From positions 449,120-513,119 of the forward strand of contig NZ_SWCI01000002.1 of assembly GCF_005116715.1 (NCBI RefSeq): a stretch of DNA of 64,000 bases, in the 5' to 3' direction. The DNA is from Ferrimonas sediminicola. Lineage in GTDB: Bacteria; Pseudomonadota; Gammaproteobacteria; Enterobacterales; Shewanellaceae. Of this stretch, positions 42,542 through 51,403 are shown one piece after another. The translations under genes and the position numbers were made by a program. Below the pieces are notes generated by a model. It searched no databases, was not told the origin of the DNA, and was given only the letters and a program-made list of their open reading frames with translations. The number at the start of each line of letters is the position of its first letter. Position 1 is the stretch's first letter.

Positions 42542-43222
42542 ATGAGTCAGGCCAGCCCCATTGTTCACAAGACCCGCACCCAGCTGGTGGTGGAGGTTTT
42601 GCGCGAAAAGATCCTCTCCGGCGACATCAAGGCGGGAGAGCCCCTGAGGCAGAGCGCACTGGCCGAGGAGCTGAACGTCAGCCGCATCCCGGTGCGGGAG
42701 GCCCTGGTGCAGCTGGAAGCCGAGGGTCTGGTGAAGTTCGAAGCCCACAAGGGCGCCACCGCCACCGAGCTGTCGGTGGAACAAGCCGGCGAACTGTTTG
42801 AACTGCGCGCCCTGATTGAGCCGGATCTGCTGGCCAAGTCCATCCCTCACCTCAGCGAGGCGCAGCTGGACGCCGCCGAAGCGGTGCTGCTGCAGCTGGA
42901 GTCCGCCTTCCGCGAGGAGAACGCCATCAACATGTGGAGTGAACTGAACACCCAATTTCACTCCGCCCTCTACCTGGGGGCCAACCGGCCGCAGGCGATG
43001 GAGGTGATCAAAAGCCTCAACACCAACTCCGACCGCTACATCCGCCTGCAGCTGTTGCTGACCGGGGGCATCCCCAGGGCGGAAACCGAACACCGCCAGC
43101 TGCTGGAACTGTGCCGGCAACGAAACGTCCAGGCGGCGGTCACCCTGCTCACCAACCACATCCTGCACGCCAAGTCCGGCGTGGAGCGGCTGGTGCAGCA
43201 GCACGTCGATAATCAACAATAA
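42542..43222 (+). CDS. GntR-family regulator with FCD ligand domain
   Basis: 226 residues. N-terminal winged helix (VVEVLREKILSGDIKAGEPLRQSALAEELNVSRIPVREALVQLEAEGLVKFEAHKGA) with the FadR/FCD C-terminal helical domain (AGELFELRALIEPDLLAKSIPHL ... FHSALYLGANRPQAMEVIKSLN ... LLTNHI), where the H residues form a metal site. Usually an acid-responsive repressor. The FabH-like gene starts 137 bp after it, but no ligand can be named. Confidence 0.88.
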   Translation: MSQASPIVHKTRTQLVVEVLREKILSGDIKAGEPLRQSALAEELNVSRIPVREALVQLEAEGLVKFEAHKGATATELSVEQAGELFELRALIEPDLLAKSIPHLSEAQLDAAEAVLLQLESAFREENAINMWSELNTQFHSALYLGANRPQAMEVIKSLNTNSDRYIRLQLLLTGGIPRAETEHRQLLELCRQRNVQAAVTLLTNHILHAKSGVERLVQQHVDNQQ

Positions 43223-43359
43223 CCGTGAGGCCCATGGCCCCGCCGCAGCACTGCCGGTGACTCGGGGGAGGACATCCCCGGCGGCCGCTGGTATGATGCT
43301 GCAATTCCGAATGGTGGTGTGACCAGTTAACCACACCCCGTGCTTTTTGGAGAGCGTTC

Positions 43360-44445
43360 ATGCTACATGCCCAGATTACCGGCTGGGGCAAGTGTTTGCC
43401 CCCGGCCACCCTGACCAACGACGACCTGGCCACCTTCATGGAGACCTCTGACGAGTGGATCCGCAGCCGCACCGGCATCGGTCAGCGCCACATCAGCCAC
43501 GTCAGCACCTCCGCCCTGGCCGCCGTGGCCGCCAAGCACGCCCTGGCCGCCGCCGGCATTGACGGCAGCGATCTGGATATGATCATCCTGGGCAGCGCCA
43601 CCCCGGACACCCTGGTGCCCAATATCGCCGCCACGGTTCAGGCCGAGGTGGGTGCCCAGTGCGCCGCCTTCGACATCAACGCCGCCTGCTCCGGCTTCCT
43701 CTACGCCCTGGGCCTGGCCACCGCCCAGATCCGCAGCGGCCAGTGCCGCCGGGTGCTGGTGATCGGTGCCGAGCGACTCACCTTCCTGCTGAACTGGATG
43801 CAGCGGGACACCGCGGTACTGTTCGGTGACGGCGCCGGCGCCGTGGTGTTGGAGGCGGTAGAGAGCGACGAGCCCACCGGGGTGCTGAGCTACGCCATGA
43901 ACAACGATCCCCAGGCGCGCGACATCCTCAAGGTGGCCGCCTTCGGCTCCGACATGGATCGCCTCAGCCCGGACGCCGCCAATTTCCAGTTCCAGTTTGA
44001 GGGGCGAGAGATCTTCAAGCGGGCCATCGCCGGCATGTCCGCCCTGGGCCAGAAGGTGCTGGCCGAGAGCAACACCGCCCTGGATCAGGTGGACCTGGTG
44101 GTGCCCCACCAGGCCAATGTGCGCATCATCGATACCCTGATCGGCAAGATGGGTCTGCCCGCCGAGAAGGCGTTCATCAACATCGAGAACTATGGCAACA
44201 CCTCTGCCGCTACCGTGCCCATCGCCCTGTGTGACGCCCTGGAACAGGGCCGTATCCGGCCCGGAGACACCCTGCTCTCCTGCGCCTTCGGTGCCGGTCT
44301 CACCTCCGCCGCGGCGGTGATCAAGTGGGGCGACCGGGTCATTCCGGTGAACACCAGTGACGCCCAGTTGCCACCGTGCGACAAGAGCGGCCTGGAGCTG
44401 ATCGCGCCGGCCGTCGCCGCCGCCAGGACCAAGCTCGAGGGCTGA
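43360..44445 (+). CDS. Beta-ketoacyl-ACP synthase III family protein (FabH-like)
   Basis: 361 residues. The Cys-His-Asn triad is complete: C110 (DINAACSGFLYALG), H250 (VVPHQANVRI) and N280 (NIENYGNTSAA). This is the FabH fold that condenses an acyl-CoA with malonyl-ACP. It is longer than E. coli FabH (317), with a C-terminal tail of about 35 residues (VNTSDAQLPPCDKSGLELIAPAV). It does not lie in the plsX-fabH-fabD cluster, so it is probably a second, specialised KAS III. A GntR gene precedes it. Confidence 0.88.
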   Translation: MLHAQITGWGKCLPPATLTNDDLATFMETSDEWIRSRTGIGQRHISHVSTSALAAVAAKHALAAAGIDGSDLDMIILGSATPDTLVPNIAATVQAEVGAQCAAFDINAACSGFLYALGLATAQIRSGQCRRVLVIGAERLTFLLNWMQRDTAVLFGDGAGAVVLEAVESDEPTGVLSYAMNNDPQARDILKVAAFGSDMDRLSPDAANFQFQFEGREIFKRAIAGMSALGQKVLAESNTALDQVDLVVPHQANVRIIDTLIGKMGLPAEKAFINIENYGNTSAATVPIALCDALEQGRIRPGDTLLSCAFGAGLTSAAAVIKWGDRVIPVNTSDAQLPPCDKSGLELIAPAVAAARTKLEG

Positions 44446-44460
44446 GCCCACCCCAGCATC

Positions 44461-44487
44461 AGCAACGGCGCCGAACGGCGCCGTTGC
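44461..44487. terminator. Terminator between convergent genes
   Basis: Stem AGCAACGGCGCC / GGCGCCGTTGCT with a loop of 3 bases; the FabH-like and LRAT-like genes converge here. Confidence 0.75.
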
Positions 44488-45053
44488 TATTTCAGGTCGA
44501 CCTTCGCCGCATCCCAGTAGAGATCGCAGCCATGGAGCCCAGCCAGGGCACGGTTGAGTCCGCCAAAACTGTCGAACCGGCGCTGCTCGCCGGTGAGGCA
44601 GTACCAGACGAAGCGGTAGCAGTTGTCCCTGAACAGATCATAGTTGCGGTGCTGGTAGAGGCAGCGGGCCGCCCGCTCCACAGAGGCCACCACCGTCAGC
44701 GGCCGGTGATGGCGGTCGACGCAGACAAACAGCTTGCGGCCGGTGCGCCCCTGGACAAACCGGCGCGGCGAGACCAGCCGCACCAATCCGCTGCCGTGCA
44801 GTTCGATGATCTGATCCGGGGCCACCCACAGGCCCACATGTTCCACCGCCCCGTAGACATGGCAAGCCACCAGCGAGCCGGGCCTGGGGTCCACCCTGGC
44901 CTTGCCCTCGTCCCACTCGCTGGGACGCAATTTCAGCCGGGGATCGGGGCTGAGTTCATGGTAGCGGCGCCGACGGGCCCGGTCCCGGCCCCGTTTGTAG
45001 TCCGCCGCCGCCAGCCCCCCCGCCAGGGCCGCCAGTATCCAGGGTATGGCCAT
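44487..45053 (-). CDS. LRAT-like (NlpC/P60 superfamily) protein
   Basis: 188 residues. An N-terminal hydrophobic stretch (MAIPWILAALAGGLAAA) is followed by a basic linker. The LRAT-type papain-like core is seen in PGSLVACHVYGAVEHVGLWV (with the catalytic-type His), DQIIELHGSGLV and NYDLFRDNCYRFV, in which Cys sits in the expected NC motif. LRAT proteins act as acyltransferases or thiol hydrolases; in bacteria their roles are mostly unknown. The gene lies alone between the FabH-like gene and the exonuclease gene. Confidence 0.75.
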   Translation of the reverse strand: MAIPWILAALAGGLAAADYKRGRDRARRRRYHELSPDPRLKLRPSEWDEGKARVDPRPGSLVACHVYGAVEHVGLWVAPDQIIELHGSGLVRLVSPRRFVQGRTGRKLFVCVDRHHRPLTVVASVERAARCLYQHRNYDLFRDNCYRFVWYCLTGEQRRFDSFGGLNRALAGLHGCDLYWDAAKVDLK

Positions 45054-45142
45054 GGGCTCCTCCAGGTTGATGCCTGTGTTTATCCTAGCAACGAACCGCC
45101 CGAGTGCCAGAGGGGGAAACTGTTACCGGATATGAGGTGATC

Positions 45143-45802
45143 TCAGGGCCCGAGCAGCTCACCCAGCAAGGGATTGCCCCCCATGGCGGCGGCCTGGGCC
45201 ATCAGCAATTCACCACAGGCCAGGGCGTCCACCAGGGCATCATGGCCGGGGTAGTAGGGCAAACCGTAGCGGTCGCGGCAACCGGCCAGGGTCAGGTCCC
45301 CCGGGGCGAGGTGTTTGCCCTGGCGCAACAGCCGCCGCTTCTCCAGCTCCAGGGTGTCCACCGCCAGCAGCGGCGCGTCCGATACCCGGCACTGGCACAG
45401 GGCCCGTCCTAGGAAAGCGAGGTCCAGCTCGGCGTTATGACACACCAGGATCCGTCCCTCCAGCAGCGGCCACAGCCGCGCCAGGGCGGCTTGCGGCGAC
45501 AGCGCCTGCTCCAGCTGGCCATCGACGATGCCGTGGATGGTGGCGGACTCCCCGACGCCGGTCCGGGCCTTCACCAACTGGTAGAACGCCTGGCGGCACT
45601 GGATGCGACCGCCGTCGAGGGGCACCGCGCCGATGCTGACGATCTCATCCTGCCTCGGGTTCAACCCGGTTAGCTCCAGGTCCAGCGCCAGCAGCGGCAG
45701 CTGGCGAAAGCGAGCACCCAGGTGTTCGGCGACAGGGACACTCTCGCCACTGCGCCAGGCCTGCCAACGCCAGCGCCACAGTTTGCCGCTGAACAGGCTC
45801 AC
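45143..45802 (-). CDS. DEDDh 3'-5' exonuclease (DnaQ/PolC-epsilon like)
   Basis: 219 residues. Exo I LALDLELTGLNPRQDEIVSIGAV (with DLE in place of the usual DTE), Exo II CHNAELDLAFLGRAL, Exo III YYPGHDALVDALACGEL (the H-x4-D pattern of the DEDDh group). Proteins of this kind next to the CBS-nucleotidyltransferase and sodium symporter genes occur in Vibrio- and Shewanella-like genomes. The link to them is not understood. It overlaps the next gene by 4 bp. Confidence 0.85.
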   Translation of the reverse strand: MSLFSGKLWRWRWQAWRSGESVPVAEHLGARFRQLPLLALDLELTGLNPRQDEIVSIGAVPLDGGRIQCRQAFYQLVKARTGVGESATIHGIVDGQLEQALSPQAALARLWPLLEGRILVCHNAELDLAFLGRALCQCRVSDAPLLAVDTLELEKRRLLRQGKHLAPGDLTLAGCRDRYGLPYYPGHDALVDALACGELLMAQAAAMGGNPLLGELLGP

Positions 45803-47643
45803 AGCTGCTTCCCAAACTTGAGCTTGACGCCGTCCTGGGCCTGGCCGACCACCACAAAGGCGTCTTTAAGCTGGTGACGGACCAGCTGAGACAGGGAGCG
45901 GGGCTCCAGGTAGTTGCTGGCCCTCTCCCCCGCCTGCCATTGACGTTCGTGGTTATCCAGCCGCTGCTGACGGATGAACTCCAGGGCATCGGCGATGTTG
46001 AGGGCATCGGTGCGGGTCAGCAGCCCCGCCTCCATGGCGGCTTTGAGGCGCCTGGGGGTCTCCACCTCCTCGCTGGCGCACGCCAGGGCGTAGAGACGGC
46101 CGATGTCGTTGACGATCGCCAGCCCGCGGTGTTTCAGGTCCACCCCCTCCTTCTGCTCCCCATCCTTGTCAAGCACCCACTGGCGGAAGAAGCCCAGCGG
46201 GGGACGGCGGTTGATGCAGTTGCGCGCCAGGTAGGTGAGGAAAAAGTCGGACTGGCTGGCCCGCTGCACCACGTACTGCTGCAACCGCCTGGCCAAGGCC
46301 AGGTCCCCGGCGATGCCGCGGATATCGAAGAAGATGGAGCTGTGCATCACCGCCATCGGCTCCGGCTCGCAGATCCAGCGATCAAACTGGTGTTTCCAGC
46401 CCTGCTCCGACAGGCACCACTTTGGGTTCATCGCCATCACCCCGCCCTTGCACAGAGTCTGACCGCAGCGGTCCAGACCCCGGCAGACAAACTCGGCCAG
46501 TGACAGAAAGTATTGCCTCTCCTCGTCACTGGGTTCCTTAGCCAGCAGCAGGCCGTTGTCCTGGTCTGATCCCACCACTTGGTCCATCCGCGCCTGGGAG
46601 CCGAACGCCAGCCAGCACCAGTTGATCGGCGCCGGCCCCAGCTGCGCCTTGGCCAGGTTGATCAGCCGCTCGGTCAGCCGGTCCGAGATGGCGGTCAGCA
46701 GCCGCCCCACCTGCTCGGCGGAGACGTCGGCGGCCACCTGAGCCTTGACCAGCTTGGGCACCCCCTCCATCACCCGCACCAGCCCATCCAGGTCGTGACA
46801 GCGATTCAACTGCTTGATGATCAGCGCCGGGTCCGAGTCCAGCTGACGCATCAGGTCGTTGCTGGTCACCAATCCCACCAGCTTGCCGCTTTCGGCCACC
46901 GGCAGGTGGTGGATGTTATTACGGGTCATCATCAACTGGGCATCAAACCAGGTGGCCTGGGGCTCGGCGCACAGCGGCTCGACGGTCATCACCTCGCTGA
47001 CCCTGGTGGTCACCGCCACCCCCTTGGCCAGTACCCGGTTGCGCAAATCACGATCGGTGAGGATGCCGATGATCCTGCCCTCATGGGTGATGGGCAGGCA
47101 GGAGATGCGGTGTTCACTCATCCTCGCCGCCGCCTCGGCCACGCTCATCCCGGCCTCGCCGCTGACCACGTCGGCGCTCATCACCCGCGCCAGCTTCATG
47201 GCGTTGGTGTGCCTGTGACTGTCATAACGCTCTCCGAGGCGGATCCGCTGGCCGTGCTGGCGATTGAAGAAGCGCTCAAACTCCTTGTGGTGGTGTCGAA
47301 GCTCGTCGAACATCGCTTGGGGGATGAGGTAGAGCAGGCCATCTTCGATGATATGGATATCCGCCGCCGTCGGCTCACCAGTCAGCAGCGCCCTGAACCC
47401 GAAGCACTGGTGGCTGTCGAGACGGGCCAGCAGCTCCCCCTCCTTGCTGTGCAGCTCAAACACGCCACTGGCGATCAGGTAGAGGCTGGGGTTATCCGGG
47501 TCAAACTCAATCATCCGGTCGCGGCGGCTGGCGTAAGCGATCTCGATGCTGGCGGCGCACCTCTCCCTCGCCTCCCGGGGCAGGGTATCGAAGGGCACAG
47601 TGTCAGACAGGAACTGCACCAGCGGAGTAAGACCATGGTCCAT
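45799..47643 (-). CDS. cNMP-binding, CBS-domain, DUF294 nucleotidyltransferase-like protein
   Basis: 614 residues in four parts: a cyclic-nucleotide-type domain (1-140, DPDNPSLYLIASGVFELHSKEGELLARLDSHQCFGFRALLTGEP), two CBS domains (about 160-285, HRISCLPITHEGRIIGILTDRDL and NIHHLPVAESGKLVGLVTSNDL), a DUF294 domain with the nucleotidyltransferase GS...DxD motif (FGSQARMDQVVGSDQDNGLLL), and a helical C-terminal DUF294_C domain. Likely a signalling sensor of the acetate/solute symporter system nearby. It overlaps the exonuclease gene by 4 bp. Confidence 0.9.
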   Translation of the reverse strand: MDHGLTPLVQFLSDTVPFDTLPREARERCAASIEIAYASRRDRMIEFDPDNPSLYLIASGVFELHSKEGELLARLDSHQCFGFRALLTGEPTAADIHIIEDGLLYLIPQAMFDELRHHHKEFERFFNRQHGQRIRLGERYDSHRHTNAMKLARVMSADVVSGEAGMSVAEAAARMSEHRISCLPITHEGRIIGILTDRDLRNRVLAKGVAVTTRVSEVMTVEPLCAEPQATWFDAQLMMTRNNIHHLPVAESGKLVGLVTSNDLMRQLDSDPALIIKQLNRCHDLDGLVRVMEGVPKLVKAQVAADVSAEQVGRLLTAISDRLTERLINLAKAQLGPAPINWCWLAFGSQARMDQVVGSDQDNGLLLAKEPSDEERQYFLSLAEFVCRGLDRCGQTLCKGGVMAMNPKWCLSEQGWKHQFDRWICEPEPMAVMHSSIFFDIRGIAGDLALARRLQQYVVQRASQSDFFLTYLARNCINRRPPLGFFRQWVLDKDGEQKEGVDLKHRGLAIVNDIGRLYALACASEEVETPRRLKAAMEAGLLTRTDALNIADALEFIRQQRLDNHERQWQAGERASNYLEPRSLSQLVRHQLKDAFVVVGQAQDGVKLKFGKQL

Positions 47644-47867
47644 TTCGGTCTCCTAGGGCGTGTGTCTCGTAGGTGTTTAGAGTCTGGGCCCGAAGGGCTG
47701 CATCCTCATTGAGAGCCAACTACAGGCGTGCTGATACCACAATGGCCAGATGTTGGCGCAAAAACAATCCGAAAAGGCCAACAGGCCTTAGTCCTTTAGT
47801 CGAAGTCGGCTCGTGCCGGTGATCCGTCTTTGATAGTCTCAACCCATCACAGGCAAGGAGCCCCACT

Positions 47868-48092
47868 ATGTTAACAGTAATCGAGCCCCTCTTCTTACTC
47901 GGCGGCGCCGTTCTGGTGCTCACCTCGCTCACCCTCTACAGCAGGCGCCAGAAGCACCTGCACGGCTTCTGGCAGGTGTGGGTCGGCAAGCTCAAAGACT
48001 TCACCATTGCCGAGTTCCGCTTCTACCGCATGGGAATTCTGTTTCTCTTTATCGGCATCGTCCTGCGTATCGTCAACCTCACCATGATCTGA
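47868..48092 (+). CDS. Small membrane protein (74 residues)
   Basis: Two membrane segments (VIEPLFLLGGAVLVLTSLTLYSRR and MGILFLFIGIVLRIVNL) flank a basic linker KHLHGFWQVWVGKLKDFTIAEFRFYR. A good GGAG site (CAAGGAGCC) precedes the ATG. No family recognised. It lies between two leftward genes on the opposite strand, with a terminator just past it. Confidence 0.7.
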   Translation: MLTVIEPLFLLGGAVLVLTSLTLYSRRQKHLHGFWQVWVGKLKDFTIAEFRFYRMGILFLFIGIVLRIVNLTMI

Positions 48093-48141
48093 CCCCGGAT
48101 GCCAGTTTGGCCACCCTGACCAGGGTAACAAAGATAAAAAA

Positions 48142-48160
48142 GGGGCGGTCATACCGCCCC
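48142..48160. terminator. Terminator at the end of the symporter gene
   Basis: Stem GGGGCGGT / ACCGCCCC with loop CAT. On the minus strand it is followed by TTTTTTATC, so it ends the leftward symporter gene; the rightward small gene also ends here. Confidence 0.88.
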
Positions 48161-48187
48161 ATCTCTTTGTTGTTTGCTGACGTCAGC

Positions 48188-49894
48188 TTAGTGGGCCTGG
48201 GCCTTGCCAGAGCCCTTGGGGAAACGGATCTGTTCCACCAGGTCCTGAACATCCTCGGGCACCGCCGCGGTCACCTTGCTCACGGCAAAGGCGACGATGA
48301 AGTTCACCATCATCCCCAGGGTACCGATCCCCTCGGGGGAGATGCCGAACCACCAGTTCTCGGGAACGTTGCCCGCCGGGTTGATGAACTTGAAGTAGAT
48401 GATGTAGGCCGCGGTGAAGCTGATGCCGGAGATCATGCCGGCGATGGCACCCTCTTTGTTCATCTTCTTGGAGAAGATCCCCATGATAATGGCCGGGAAG
48501 AAGGAGGACGCCGCCAGGCCGAAGGCAAACGCCACCACCTGAGCCACGAAGCCCGGCGGATTGATCCCCAGATAGCCCGCCACCATGATGGCGACGGCTG
48601 CCGCCACTCGGGCATAGGTCAGCTCCTGTCTGTCGGTGATGTTGGGCATCAACGACCGTTTCAACAGGTCATGGGACACCGAGGTGGAGATCACCAACAG
48701 CAGACCGGCGGAGGTGGACAGGGCCGCCGCCACACCACCGGCCGCCACCAGGGCGATCACCCAGTTGGGCAGTTCGGCGATCTCGGGGTTGGCCAGTACC
48801 ATGATGTCACGGTCGATCTTCATCTCGTTGCGCTCATCGCCGGAGTAGAACATGCGACCGTCGCCGTTCTTGTCCTCCCAACTGATGAGGCCGGTGTCGC
48901 TCCAGTTCTTCACCCAGGAGGGCGCCTGCTCACCGACGATGCCACGGCCATCTTCGCCGTTGATGGTGTTGATCATGTTCACCCGGGCGAAGGAGGCAAC
49001 CGCGGGAGCGGTGGTGTACAGCATGGCGATGAACACCAGGGCCCAGCCGGCAGAGAGACGGGCGTCACTCACCTTGGGCACGGTGAAGAAGCGCACGATC
49101 ACGTGAGGCAGGCCGGCGGTCCCCACCATCAGGGCGGCGGTGATGAAGAACACGTCGATGGTGCTCTTGGAGCCGTCCGTGTACTGGTTGAACCCTAACT
49201 CCGTCGACAGTCCATCCAGTTTATCCAACAGGTACATCCCCGACCCGTCGCTGAGGGTCGAACCGAAGCCCAGCTGAGGCAGGGGGTTGTTGGTCATCAT
49301 GATGGAGATGAACACCGCAGGCACCAAATAGGCGGTGATCAGCACGCAGAACTGGGCCACCTGGGTGTAGGTAATCCCCTTCATGCCGCCCAGCACCGCG
49401 TAGAAGAACACGATGGCCATGCCGATCACCACGCCGGTGACGATGTCCACCTCCAGGAAGCGGCTGAACACCACGCCCACGCCGCGCATCTGGCCTGCCA
49501 CATAGGTGAAGCAGACAAAGATGGCACAGACCACGGCTACGATGCGGGCCAATTGGGAGTAGTAGCGGTCCCCGATGAAGTCGGGCACGGTAAACTTGCC
49601 GAACTTACGCAGGTAGGGAGCCAGGCACAGGGCCAGCAGCACGTATCCGCCGGTCCAGCCCATCAGGTAGACGCCGCCGTCATACCCCATGAAGGAGATC
49701 AACCCCGCCATGGAGATGAAGGAGGCGGCCGACATCCAGTCGGCGGCGGTGGCCATGCCGTTGGCCACCGGCGGTACCCCGCCGCCCGCGACGTAGAATT
49801 CGTTGGTGGAGCCGGCTTTGGCCCAGATGGCGATGCCAATGTACACCGCAAAAGTCAGGCCGACGATTATAAAGGTGAGTGTTTGCAGTTCCAT
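48188..49894 (-). CDS. Sodium:solute symporter, large subunit of the DUF4212-type system
   Basis: 568 residues with about 13 membrane segments, starting MELQTLTFIIVGLTFAVYIGIAIWAKAGSTNEFYVAGGGVPPVANGMATAADWMSAASFISMAGLI. This is the SSS family (ActP/PutP type) by the GGG/NGMATAADWMSAASF motif. Paired with the small DUF4212 subunit and near DUF294 and exonuclease genes, it fits the acetate/short-acid uptake type described in Vibrio. An insert with an acidic GDGRMFYSGDERNE loop is typical of the subgroup. The substrate is probably acetate or another small acid. Confidence 0.9.
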   Translation of the reverse strand: MELQTLTFIIVGLTFAVYIGIAIWAKAGSTNEFYVAGGGVPPVANGMATAADWMSAASFISMAGLISFMGYDGGVYLMGWTGGYVLLALCLAPYLRKFGKFTVPDFIGDRYYSQLARIVAVVCAIFVCFTYVAGQMRGVGVVFSRFLEVDIVTGVVIGMAIVFFYAVLGGMKGITYTQVAQFCVLITAYLVPAVFISIMMTNNPLPQLGFGSTLSDGSGMYLLDKLDGLSTELGFNQYTDGSKSTIDVFFITAALMVGTAGLPHVIVRFFTVPKVSDARLSAGWALVFIAMLYTTAPAVASFARVNMINTINGEDGRGIVGEQAPSWVKNWSDTGLISWEDKNGDGRMFYSGDERNEMKIDRDIMVLANPEIAELPNWVIALVAAGGVAAALSTSAGLLLVISTSVSHDLLKRSLMPNITDRQELTYARVAAAVAIMVAGYLGINPPGFVAQVVAFAFGLAASSFFPAIIMGIFSKKMNKEGAIAGMISGISFTAAYIIYFKFINPAGNVPENWWFGISPEGIGTLGMMVNFIVAFAVSKVTAAVPEDVQDLVEQIRFPKGSGKAQAH

Positions 49895-49903
49895 GGTACG
49901 CTC

Positions 49904-50170
49904 CTAGTCTTCCTGAACCTTGTATTTCTTGTCCAGGGCGTTCATCTTGGCCACGTAGACGAAGATCAGCGCCACAAAGACGTAGATCGCCCCCTGTTGG
50001 GCAAACCAGAACCCCAGCTTAAAGCCGAACAGCTTGATGCTGTTCAGGGGCTCCACCAGCAAGATGCCAAAACCAAAGGAGACCACAAACCAGATCACCA
50101 GCAGTGACAGCAGCAGCCTGAGATTTTCCTTCCAATACGCTTTGGCGGATTCGGTACTTTCGAATGCCAT
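49904..50170 (-). CDS. DUF4212 small subunit of the sodium:solute symporter
   Basis: 88 residues from MAFESTESAKAYWKENLRLLLSLLVIWFVVSFGFG. Two membrane segments and the family strings NLRLLLSLLVIWF and LGFWFAQQGAIYVFVALIFVYVAKMN. The start at 50170 is used; an open extension to 50326 is non-coding. It lies 9 bp upstream of the large subunit gene and is translated with it. Confidence 0.92.
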   Translation of the reverse strand: MAFESTESAKAYWKENLRLLLSLLVIWFVVSFGFGILLVEPLNSIKLFGFKLGFWFAQQGAIYVFVALIFVYVAKMNALDKKYKVQED

Positions 50171-50536
50171 AATCGCTCCCCATGTTTCCATTCTTGTAGT
50201 AGTGATCGCCCATCCAATGCGCATCCGGCCTATGCAACTGCTTCTTGAAACACAACTTATGACGCTGGATAGATGTGAATGGACACAGGTCGCAACGCCA
50301 GGCCGGATGCAAAACGTGATCGGCATCTCGTCGGTTCTAACCTAGCAAGGGGAGCGGTCTGAGCCTCGTAGACCTTAGTCTAAGGCTGGACAGAGACGGT
50401 CTAAGACAACCGAAATACCCCTTTAATTTCAGATGCTTAATCTCGTCTCTGAGGACTTTCTCAGGGGCGATAGACTTTGGTCGAAGGCAGACGAGGCGGG
50501 GGATGGTCGCCGGGCCAGGCGGCCCGGCGAAGAGGG
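50171..50536. promoter_or_regulatory. Upstream region of the symporter with candidate operators
   Basis: 366 bp without a gene. Two inverted repeats lie near 50373-50407: CCTTAG-T-CTAAGG (50373-50385) and GTCT-A-AGAC (50399-50407), both holding the string CTAAG. They are fitting operator sites for a two-component or LuxR-type regulator of the symporter operon. Which protein binds them cannot be told. Confidence 0.4.
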
Positions 50537-51136
50537 CTAGGGCCGGGTCAGCAGGTACTGAACCAACTCCACATAGTCGCCCAGGGTACGGCCGGGGTTG
50601 ACCACCAGATACTTGCCGTTGACCAGCACCGACGGAACGCCGGTGATCTTGGCCAGGGCGGTGCGACTGTCGCCATCGGCCAGCTTCAGCTTCAGATCAC
50701 CACTGCTGGCAACCCTGTCATAGTCGGCACCGCTGACCCCGTGGTCGACGAAGAACTGCCTGAGTTCCGCATCGCTGTGGAGTGGCTTACCATCCTGCTG
50801 AATTCTTGAGAAAAACGCTTCGTGAGTCTGACCACTGACACCGAGGATCTCACTGATGTAGAACCCTTTGGCCGCCAGCTTCCAGCTGTCGCGGTTAAAG
50901 CTCACATGGGTGCGCTCGATATTGACCTTGTCCCCCAGGGCCAGGGTGATCTGCTTGAATGCAGGGTCGAAGCGATAACAGTGGCCGCAATAGTAGGAGA
51001 AAAACTCCCTGACCACCGGGGTATTGGACTCCGACAGGCCATCCACCACCTTGTAGTGAACCCCCTCCCTGAACTCCTGGGCGGGCGCGACGAAGGCAAC
51101 CGCCATGAGCGCTAGCGCGAACAGTCTCGCAATCAC
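50537..51136 (-). CDS. dsbA: DsbA-like thiol:disulfide oxidoreductase
   Basis: 199 residues with a signal peptide (MIARLFALALMAVAFVAPAQ). The active site is CGHC in FFSYYCGHCYRFDP (E. coli DsbA has CPHC). The cis-proline loop GVPSVLVNGKYLV is in place. It introduces disulfides into exported proteins. Its CxHC centre suggests a similar oxidising role, but the change P to G may shift its redox potential. Single gene, no dsbB nearby. Confidence 0.88.
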   Translation of the reverse strand: MIARLFALALMAVAFVAPAQEFREGVHYKVVDGLSESNTPVVREFFSYYCGHCYRFDPAFKQITLALGDKVNIERTHVSFNRDSWKLAAKGFYISEILGVSGQTHEAFFSRIQQDGKPLHSDAELRQFFVDHGVSGADYDRVASSGDLKLKLADGDSRTALAKITGVPSVLVNGKYLVVNPGRTLGDYVELVQYLLTRP

Positions 51137-51403
51137 AAATCAATCCTCTTAGAAAATATCCAGGAGGCAAGGCCTTGCCTCCCTCTACTGCCGCCCGATA
51201 GCCTTCGAGCTGACGTTGTTGACACATGTTAACCCACGGCCCCCCTCAATCCCAAATGGTCACAAAGTAAAGGGATTTCGGAATGGCACACCCCTTGCCT
51301 TTATCAGGTAAACAAACCGGCACCGCCGCCAGACGGTGCACCAGACTGCCGAGGAACATCATGAACATCAGCGCCCCCAGGGACTGAACCGCTCGGAGCG
51401 GAT
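51137..51403. other. 267-bp gap between dsbA and the SIMPL protein gene
   Basis: No gene seen. An eight-codon frame (MNISAPRD) starts at 51361 after a GAGGAAC purine run, but it is too short to support. The part next to 51137 holds the dsbA promoter. Confidence 0.35.

Noticed and set aside
51361-51387. Eight-codon frame with a purine-rich site, possible leader peptide
   Set aside because: No gene follows on the same strand, so there is nothing for it to control.
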